A stretch of 64,000 bases of DNA from Ancylobacter tetraedralis (GTDB lineage: Bacteria > Pseudomonadota > Alphaproteobacteria > Rhizobiales > Xanthobacteraceae): assembly GCF_014195655.1 (NCBI RefSeq), contig NZ_JACICD010000001.1, positions 286,682 to 350,681 on the forward strand, given 5' to 3'. Position numbers and translations under genes: made by a program. Shown one piece after another: positions 48,422 through 55,308 of this stretch; position 1 is the first letter of the stretch, and every line of letters starts with the position of its first letter. The notes below the pieces were generated by a model. The model was not told the origin of the DNA, ran no database searches, and saw only the letters and a program-made list of their open reading frames with translations.

Positions 48422-51400
48422 ATGGTTGATGTCGAGCACTTCATAACCCGCTGGACGGCGCGCGAGGGCGGACAGGAGCGGGCGAATTATGCGCTGTTCC
48501 TTGCGGAGCTGTGCGCGGTCATCGGCGTTCCGCCGCCCGAGCCGGCCGGGCACGCGAGCGAGCTGAACGCCTATGTCTTCGAGCGCGCGGTTACCTTCCG
48601 TGAGCCGGACGGGTCCACCGCGAAGGGGCGCATCGACCTCTACAAGCGCGGCTGCTTCGTGCTGGAGGCCAAGCAGAGCCGGCAGGGCGAGGGGCCGAAG
48701 GCGGTGAGCCAGGAGCAGCAGGGCCTGTTCGCGCCGGCAGAGCTGCCGCACGGCAAGCGCGAAAGCCGCCGCTGGGACGTCTTGATGATGAATGCCCGCC
48801 GTCAGGCGGAGGATTATGCCAAGGCGCTGCCGCCGGCCGAAGGCTGGCCCCCGTTCCTCATCGTCTGCGATGTCGGCAACTGCTTCGAGCTCTATGCGGA
48901 TTTCTCGGGGCAGGGGAAGAACTATGCCCAGTTCCCGGACCGGCAGGGCTTTCGCATCTTCCTGCATGATCTGCGCTCGGAAGAGGTGCGCGAGCGCCTT
49001 CGCCGGATCTGGACCGAGCCGCACAGCCTCGACCCCACCAAGCGCGCGGCGAAGGTGACGCGGGACATCGCCACCCGGCTCGCCAAGGTGTCGAAGTTTC
49101 TGGAGGAGCAGAAAGGCGCGGACGGCAGGCCGCTCTATTCGCGCGAGGCCATCGCCGCGTTCCTCATGCGCTGCCTGTTCACCATGTTCGCGGAGGATGT
49201 GGAGCTTATCCCGAAGGAGAGCTTCAAGGGCCTGTTGGAGCGTTGCCGCGCCAAGCCGGAGCTGTTTCCCGCGCTGGTGGGGCAGCTGTGGGAGGCGATG
49301 GACAAGGGCGACTTCGCCTATGCCATCGAGGCCAAGGTGAAGCGCTTCAACGGCTACCTGTTCAAAGACCGCGCCGTGCTGGCGCTGCCACGCGAGGAAA
49401 TCGGCGAGCTGTACGAGGCGGCCAAGTCGAACTGGAAGGAGGTCGAACCGGCCATTTTCGGCACGCTGCTGGAGCAGGCGCTGGACTCCATAGAGCGCCG
49501 CAAGCTTGGCGCGCACTACACCCCGCGCGCCTATGTCGAGCGGCTGGTGGTCGCCACCATCATCGAGCCCCTGCGGGCCGAATGGGACCATGTGCGCGCC
49601 ACGGCGGAGCGCCTGAGCAGCGAGGGCAATGCCGGCGGGGCGCTGGAGGAGGTTTCGAAATTCCACGCCCGGCTGTGTCAGACGCGGGTGCTGGACCCCG
49701 CCTGCGGCACCGGCAACTTCCTCTACGTGTCGCTGGAGCTGATGAAGCGGCTGGAGGGCGAGGTGCTGGAGGCGGTGGCGGACCTCGGAGGCCAGGAGGC
49801 GCTGGGACTGGACCGCCACACCATCGACCCGCACCAGTTTCTCGGGCTGGAGCTGAACGCCCATGCGGCGGCCATTGCCGAGCTGGTGGTGTGGATCGGC
49901 TTCCTGCAATGGTTCTTCCGCACGCAGGGCGGCCAGCCGACCGAGCCTATCTTGCGCGACTTCAAGACCATCAAGGCCATGGACGCGGTGCTGGTGACCG
50001 ATGGCGCGGAGCCGGTGCTGGACGAGGCCGGGCAGCCGGTGATGCAGACGGATGCCGAGGGCCACCGCGTGCCGGTGCTCACCTTCCGCAACCCGCGCCT
50101 GCCGGTATGGCCGGAGGCGGAATACATCGTCGGCAACCCGCCCTTCATCGGCGGCAAGGACGTGCGCGGCCGGCTGGGCGATGGCTATGCCAAGGCGCTC
50201 TGGGCAGCGCACCCGCACATGAACGAGAGCGCCGACTTCGTGATGTACTGGTGGGACCGCGCGGCGGACCTGCTGACCCGGCGCGGCACGAAGCTGCGGC
50301 GCTTCGGCTTCGTGACCACCAATTCCATTACGCAGGAATTCTCCCGCCGTGTCATGGCGGCGCGGATGAAGGCGAAGAAGCCGATTTCGCTGCTGATGGC
50401 GATACCGGATCACCCGTGGACCAAGGTCACGCGCGACGCGGCAGCGGTGCGCATCGCCATGACCGTGGCGGCGGCGGGCAAGCACGAGGGCGTGCTGCAC
50501 GAGGTGGTGCGGGAGGTTGGGCTGGAGAGCGACGCGCCGAAAATCGAGTATGCCGACCGCAAAGGCGACATCAATCCTGATCTGACGGTTGGAGCCGATG
50601 TGACAGGTGCAGTGGCCCTTCGAGCGAATGACTTCATTTCGTCCCCCGGCATGAAACTGCATGGCTCGGGCTTCATTCTCAGCCCGGCCGAAGCTCAAGC
50701 GTTGGGACTTGGGAGGCGAGAAGGGCTTGAGGCGTTCATCCGCCCCTACCGGAATGGCCGTGACCTAGCGGCCCGTGCTCGGGAGGCGTTGGTAATCGAC
50801 CTCTTCGGACTGATGGCTGACGAAGTGCGGGCACGGTTCCCTGAAATTTATCAGCACGTCGTTTCGACGGTGAAAGAAAGCAAAGATAAGAGCGGAAACC
50901 CGAACGGGCGGGATGTAAATAATCGTGAGACTTACCGGAGAAACTGGTGGATTTTTGGCGAGCCCCGTTCAGATTTTCGCCCAGCCCTACAGGGGCTTGA
51001 CCGATACATCGCCACGGTGGAGACGTCGAAGCACCGGATATTCCAGTTCTTGCCGGAGTCGATTGTGCCGGACAATATGCTGATTTGCGTGGCCAGCAGA
51101 GATGCGTTGAACTTGGGCCTGCTGTCGTCTAGACCTCACGTTGTTTGGGCGCTACGGGCCGGTGGCTGGCTCGGAATCGGCAACGACCCTCGTTACTCGA
51201 AATCCCGCGTCCTCGACCCCTACCCGTTCCCGGATGTCTCCGAGCCGCTGAAAGCCGATATCCGCGCCGTTGCCGAGGAACTCGACGCCTTCCGCAAGGC
51301 CCGGCAGGCGGAGCATCCGCGTCTGACGTTGACCCAGATGTACAACGTGCTGGAAAAGCTGCGGGCCGGGGCAAAGCTGGACGCGGACGACATCCGCATC

Positions 51401-51895
51401 CGCGACGAGGGGCTGGTGCTGATCCTCAAAGAGCTGCACGACAAGCTCGATGCGCTGGTGTTCCGCGCCTATGGCTGGCCGGAAAACCTGTCCGACGAAG
51501 ACATCATCGCCCGCCTCGTGGCGCTCAACAAGGAGCGGGCCAAGGAGGAGGCGCGCGGCCTCATCCGCTGGCTGCGGCCGGATTACCAGAAGGCGCGGGC
51601 GGGCATCACCCGCGAGGTCGAGGCCGCCGAGACGCAGGACACCATGACGCTGGTGGTCGCGGCGGAGAAGGAGCAGAAGCCGCTCTTTCCCGCCAACGAG
51701 GTGGAGCGCACCGCCGCCATCATGTCCGCGCTCGCGAATGCCTCCGCCCCGCTGGACGCGGCTTCCATCGCGGCCGGCTTCCGGCAGGGCAAGCGGGTCG
51801 AGCCGCAGGTGCGCGCCACGCTGGCCTCGCTGGTGCGCATGGGCTTCGCCAGCAGCCGGGACGGCATCGGCTTCATGTTCCGCCGCGTGGCATGA
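48422..51895 (+). CDS. MmeI-like single-chain restriction-modification enzyme (type IIG/IIL)
   Basis: A 1157-residue DNA N6-adenine methyltransferase with a fused nuclease. N-terminal nuclease: Asp72-x9-Glu82-Ala-Lys84 (RIDLYKRGCFVLEAKQS), the same spacing as the D-x9-E-x-K catalytic set of MmeI. A helical connector follows. Methyltransferase: GAHYTP (about 363), motif I DPACGTGNFL (425) and motif IV NPPF (572). A target-recognition region (about 715-915) is lower in GC. A C-terminal extension (about 1085-1157) looks like a winged helix. One polypeptide should bind, methylate one strand and cut near unmethylated sites; it is longer than MmeI (about 919). Confidence 0.9.
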   Translation: MVDVEHFITRWTAREGGQERANYALFLAELCAVIGVPPPEPAGHASELNAYVFERAVTFREPDGSTAKGRIDLYKRGCFVLEAKQSRQGEGPKAVSQEQQGLFAPAELPHGKRESRRWDVLMMNARRQAEDYAKALPPAEGWPPFLIVCDVGNCFELYADFSGQGKNYAQFPDRQGFRIFLHDLRSEEVRERLRRIWTEPHSLDPTKRAAKVTRDIATRLAKVSKFLEEQKGADGRPLYSREAIAAFLMRCLFTMFAEDVELIPKESFKGLLERCRAKPELFPALVGQLWEAMDKGDFAYAIEAKVKRFNGYLFKDRAVLALPREEIGELYEAAKSNWKEVEPAIFGTLLEQALDSIERRKLGAHYTPRAYVERLVVATIIEPLRAEWDHVRATAERLSSEGNAGGALEEVSKFHARLCQTRVLDPACGTGNFLYVSLELMKRLEGEVLEAVADLGGQEALGLDRHTIDPHQFLGLELNAHAAAIAELVVWIGFLQWFFRTQGGQPTEPILRDFKTIKAMDAVLVTDGAEPVLDEAGQPVMQTDAEGHRVPVLTFRNPRLPVWPEAEYIVGNPPFIGGKDVRGRLGDGYAKALWAAHPHMNESADFVMYWWDRAADLLTRRGTKLRRFGFVTTNSITQEFSRRVMAARMKAKKPISLLMAIPDHPWTKVTRDAAAVRIAMTVAAAGKHEGVLHEVVREVGLESDAPKIEYADRKGDINPDLTVGADVTGAVALRANDFISSPGMKLHGSGFILSPAEAQALGLGRREGLEAFIRPYRNGRDLAARAREALVIDLFGLMADEVRARFPEIYQHVVSTVKESKDKSGNPNGRDVNNRETYRRNWWIFGEPRSDFRPALQGLDRYIATVETSKHRIFQFLPESIVPDNMLICVASRDALNLGLLSSRPHVVWALRAGGWLGIGNDPRYSKSRVLDPYPFPDVSEPLKADIRAVAEELDAFRKARQAEHPRLTLTQMYNVLEKLRAGAKLDADDIRIRDEGLVLILKELHDKLDALVFRAYGWPENLSDEDIIARLVALNKERAKEEARGLIRWLRPDYQKARAGITREVEAAETQDTMTLVVAAEKEQKPLFPANEVERTAAIMSALANASAPLDAASIAAGFRQGKRVEPQVRATLASLVRMGFASSRDGIGFMFRRVA

Positions 51896-52008
51896 CGCGG
51901 TGGCATGACGCGGTGGATGGCGGGCGCCGGTAACTTGCTCCGCCGGCCGGCGTGATTTAATGCGCGACTGTCTGTCCGGGGACGGACGCAGATTTGACGG
52001 GCTCCGCC

Positions 52009-52668
52009 ATGGCACCCTGCCGCGCCCCCGGATGCGGCGTTGAGGCGACCCGCTTCGGGCACTACTGCACCACGCACAAGTCCCGCCTGCGGCGGCACGG
52101 CGACATCGCCCAGGCGGCTATCAGCCGGGCGGCGCTGGCGCCCTATGTCGCCCGCGTGCGCACCCGCATCGCCAAGAACGCGGCGAGCCCGCTATGGGCG
52201 CAATGCGAAGCCCGCTGGACCGCCGTGATGGACCATGCCGGCACGATCATCGCCCGCTATGAGGGCGGCGGCACCGTGATCCGGGATGAACTGCGGGCGG
52301 CGCGCGAGGCCGGCCGGCTTGCCGATGTCGCGGCGCGGGAGGTGGTGGAGACGGTGGCGGCGCTCTACCTGATGCGCGACGCGGAGCCCCGGCGCTTCCG
52401 CTCCGATGCGGCATTCACCACCCAGCTGGTGCGGCGCGTGCGGGGCCTCGCGGAGGTCAACGCGGGAATTTGGTACGACCATGCGAGCGGCCGCATGCAA
52501 CGCGTCTATCGCGACCTTCCCCCCACCGTGGCCTCCATCCTCGCGCACTGGCTGGTGGAGACGCTTGGCGTGGTGGGTGTGCGACTGGCGGCGCTGGAGC
52601 GCAAGGACAGGGACGCGGAAGAGGCCAAGCGCAGTGCCTTCCGCGACGCGCTGGAGGATTTGACGTGA
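52009..52668 (+). CDS. zinc-finger protein of unknown function
   Basis: A 219-residue protein with an N-terminal metal-binding segment MAPCRAPGCGVEATRFGHYC followed by TTHKSRLRRHGD (Cys4, Cys9, Cys20, His23), a pattern common in phage and mobile-element HNH-like or DNA-binding proteins. The rest is helical and Arg/Ala-rich with no HNH catalytic triad that I can see. A TTG at 51994 is an alternative start. It follows the MmeI-like gene by 113 bases, and its stop overlaps the ParB-like gene by 4 bases (GTGA), implying a functional pair. Confidence 0.72.
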   Translation: MAPCRAPGCGVEATRFGHYCTTHKSRLRRHGDIAQAAISRAALAPYVARVRTRIAKNAASPLWAQCEARWTAVMDHAGTIIARYEGGGTVIRDELRAAREAGRLADVAAREVVETVAALYLMRDAEPRRFRSDAAFTTQLVRRVRGLAEVNAGIWYDHASGRMQRVYRDLPPTVASILAHWLVETLGVVGVRLAALERKDRDAEEAKRSAFRDALEDLT

Positions 52669-53495
52669 AGACGATGAACATCGACCAGCTTCGCAAGAAG
52701 GCCGCTGCCGCAAAGGGCAAGCCCACGGAACCTGCCACGGTGAAGCTGGAGGACATCCGGCGCGACCCGGCGTTTCAGGTGCGGACGGGATTGGACAGCG
52801 CCAATGTGCGCCGGCTGATCGGCGCCTATCGATCGGGCACCAAGGTCGACCCCATCGTGCTGGCCTTCTGCGACGACGCGCCAATGCCGGTGATCATCGA
52901 CGGACACCACCGTTTCGAGGCGCTGGAGCAGATCAAGCAGGAGGCGGTGGACGCGATTGCGGTCGCGGTCTCCCGTTCCGAGGGCCGCTGGCTTGCCGCC
53001 AAGGCCAACGCCCGGCACGGCCGCCAGCTGAAGCGTGTCGAGCTGCGGCGGATGTTCAAGACCTACGTCCAGACGCGCCAGCACGTTCTGCGGGGCGGCT
53101 ATTCAAAGGATGGCCGGGACCTGACGGGCGCCCTCAAGTCCTATGCCGAGATTGCCGCCGACATCGGCGTGAGCAAGGCGACCGTGCACAAGTGGATGTG
53201 GACCGACTTCCGCAAGACAGCCCTCAAAATGGGCGGCGCGGAGGAGTTCGTTGGCCCCGGTGGCTTGGTCGAGAAGAGCCCGGAGCCGCAGCAGGAGATG
53301 AGGGCATTTCGCGCCAGCCTCTCGAAGCTCAACACCGCCTTCATCGACGCCGAAGACTATTACGCGCGGCAGGAAATGCTGGAATTGCTGGAGAGCACGC
53401 TGGCCAGCTTCCGGCAGCAGCACGCCGCAGAGGATGAACTGAGCACCCATTGGGACGGGCCGGACACCACCGCCGAAGACGCGGGGCATTTCTAG
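52665..53495 (+). CDS. ParB N-terminal domain / helix-turn-helix protein
   Basis: A 276-residue protein with a ParB/Srx-type N-terminal domain (KLEDIRRDPAFQVRTGLDSANVRRL, VIIDGHHRFEALEQI) and a central helix-turn-helix (YAEIAADIGVSKATVHKWMW). The C-terminal 90 residues are acidic and probably helical. There is no ParA gene, so a classical partition role is unlikely; a CTP-switch DNA clamp, regulator or DNase role is possible. The GTG start overlaps the preceding stop by 4 bases; ATG at 52674 is the alternative. Confidence 0.85.
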   Translation: MKTMNIDQLRKKAAAAKGKPTEPATVKLEDIRRDPAFQVRTGLDSANVRRLIGAYRSGTKVDPIVLAFCDDAPMPVIIDGHHRFEALEQIKQEAVDAIAVAVSRSEGRWLAAKANARHGRQLKRVELRRMFKTYVQTRQHVLRGGYSKDGRDLTGALKSYAEIAADIGVSKATVHKWMWTDFRKTALKMGGAEEFVGPGGLVEKSPEPQQEMRAFRASLSKLNTAFIDAEDYYARQEMLELLESTLASFRQQHAAEDELSTHWDGPDTTAEDAGHF

Positions 53496-53630
53496 GAATT
53501 TAGCATTTGCAGTGGTTCTTGAGCCATAGGCGTTCAAATTGGACGGTCTCTGTCAACGGCTCGGCTTCGGCGGACCTCTGTTTTCAATGAGTTCGGTGCC
53601 TCGGGCGGGCTGGTGCGTAAGCGGAGCCGA

Positions 53631-55241
53631 TCAGACATCGTAGCGCGGCACCCGGTTCAACTGATCGGCCAGGAAAGCCGCGCTGGCGTGCTCATAGCTG
53701 CGAGCGACGCCGCCGACCGTGTGACCCACGAGGATATCGCGGATCGAGGGCTCGACACCCGCCTCGGTCAATCGGGTCTTGAGCGTGTGGCGCCACGCGT
53801 GGTTGGGTTTGACGCGGGGGTCCAGCTTCGCCTCCTTCCGCACCCAGTCCGCCAGATGTTTGGCACTGAGTTCAGCCTGCGGGGTCTTGGCGTCGGCTTT
53901 CTCACGGCGCTCGGGGTCGAAGAACAGCGGGCCGGGACCACGCGACCGCACGAAGTCGAGAAAGCCGATATCGATCAGGTGTTGGTGCAGGAAGGCGCGG
54001 CGCGATTGACCGGTCTTCACGGTGCCGGCCTCGGGCGTGATGTCGAGCACCCAAATGCCGTCTTCCTGCCGGACGTCCGCACCGCGAAGCTGCGTTATCT
54101 CCTGCACGCGGGCACCCGTGTACGCGCATAGCCACGGCACCCAGCGGCGGGTGAAGGCCCGTGTGGGGTTCTCCGGATCGTCCGGGACGGCAAGAGCGGC
54201 GGAGAGCACGGCCTTGATTTCATCGGGACGGAAATTCGGCTGCCGTTCCCGAACCCGCTTGGGCACCTTGATGGTCACATCGGCAGCAGGGTTCGATGTA
54301 AGGAAGCGCCCGCCCTCATAGCTCATTGCCCAGCCCATGACCGACTTCACGGCGGAGATGTGATTGTCCCGGACGGACTTGGGCGAAAGCCCTTCGACCT
54401 TCAGGCGATGTTCAGCCCAGCGCCACAGGTCATCGGACGTGATGTTGCGCACGTCCTTGGCTTCGTGAAAGGCGTCGCACGCGGCAATTGCGGGCGCGTA
54501 GACCTTCAGCGTGCCGGGCTTCAAGTCCGGGTTTGCGGCCTTCCTGCGCTCGAACAATTGCTGAAGAGTGACCGCATCGGCCGGGCGCGCGGGGGACGCC
54601 GGAGCCGATAGCGGCGCTGCTGGCGTCTCCCATGCCGGGAACCGCTTGGGGCGCGCGTCTTCACGATAGTCGCCGCGCGCCAACTGGCTGAGGCGGAGAT
54701 GGGCGGCCTCATATTCTTCTTCCATGGCCTCCATGAACAGGGGCAGAGAGTCGGGGGCGAGCGTCACGCCCTCGTTGAGGAAGAACTCGGACAGAAAGCC
54801 GTTGTCGTGCAAATGGGCACGCACACGGGCGGCAATCTTCGGCCCCCGCTTGTGTGGGAGGTCGCTCAGGTCGCGCTCATCAAGGACGCCGCCGGTCGCC
54901 TCCAGATTGTGAAAGGCCTCCAGCCGGAGCACCCACCCCTCCGGATCGTTGCCGGGGTCATCCTCGAAGCGCGCGATGAACCACTGATACCAGCGGCCGG
55001 CGAGGGCGAGCGCCTGCTTGCGCGTCAGGGTGACAAGGCCGGAGGTCAGTTCGGCGAATTTGGCTTCGAGTTGGGCGTGTAGTTCGGCGTTACGGCGGCG
55101 CGCGTGGACCGGATCGGTTCCGAGCCACTCGACAACCTCGCCCTTGCCCATCCGCGCCCGCAGGCGCTCGGGAACAACCTTGCGGAAACGCCAGCGCCCG
55201 GACTTCGGGTCTTGCTTCGGGGGAGGGTACGCCATCCACAT
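53631..55241 (-). CDS. tyrosine site-specific integrase
   Basis: A 536-residue phage-type integrase. The catalytic set is complete: Arg378 in TGARVQEI, Lys409 in GTVKTGQ, His481/Arg484 in HAWRHT, His507 in VGHTVGG and the nucleophile Tyr516 in RSYEH. An SAM-like core-binding domain (about 223-305) and a long N-terminal region starting PPPKQDPKSGRWRFRKVVPE precede it. Its start lies 68 bases from attR, so it most likely catalyses integration of this element into the kinase gene. ATG at 55235 is an alternative start. Confidence 0.95.
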   Translation of the reverse strand: MWMAYPPPKQDPKSGRWRFRKVVPERLRARMGKGEVVEWLGTDPVHARRRNAELHAQLEAKFAELTSGLVTLTRKQALALAGRWYQWFIARFEDDPGNDPEGWVLRLEAFHNLEATGGVLDERDLSDLPHKRGPKIAARVRAHLHDNGFLSEFFLNEGVTLAPDSLPLFMEAMEEEYEAAHLRLSQLARGDYREDARPKRFPAWETPAAPLSAPASPARPADAVTLQQLFERRKAANPDLKPGTLKVYAPAIAACDAFHEAKDVRNITSDDLWRWAEHRLKVEGLSPKSVRDNHISAVKSVMGWAMSYEGGRFLTSNPAADVTIKVPKRVRERQPNFRPDEIKAVLSAALAVPDDPENPTRAFTRRWVPWLCAYTGARVQEITQLRGADVRQEDGIWVLDITPEAGTVKTGQSRRAFLHQHLIDIGFLDFVRSRGPGPLFFDPERREKADAKTPQAELSAKHLADWVRKEAKLDPRVKPNHAWRHTLKTRLTEAGVEPSIRDILVGHTVGGVARSYEHASAAFLADQLNRVPRYDV

Positions 55242-55308
55242 TGGACCGCCTCACTGGACCAGAGTGACGGCCGGAACTCCTTGATAATCAACAAACCCTT
55301 GGAAACGC

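Noticed and set aside
52665..53495. Plasmid-type partition system
   Set aside because: Only a ParB-domain protein is present. There is no ParA ATPase and no parS-like repeat cluster, and the element is integrated in the chromosome.
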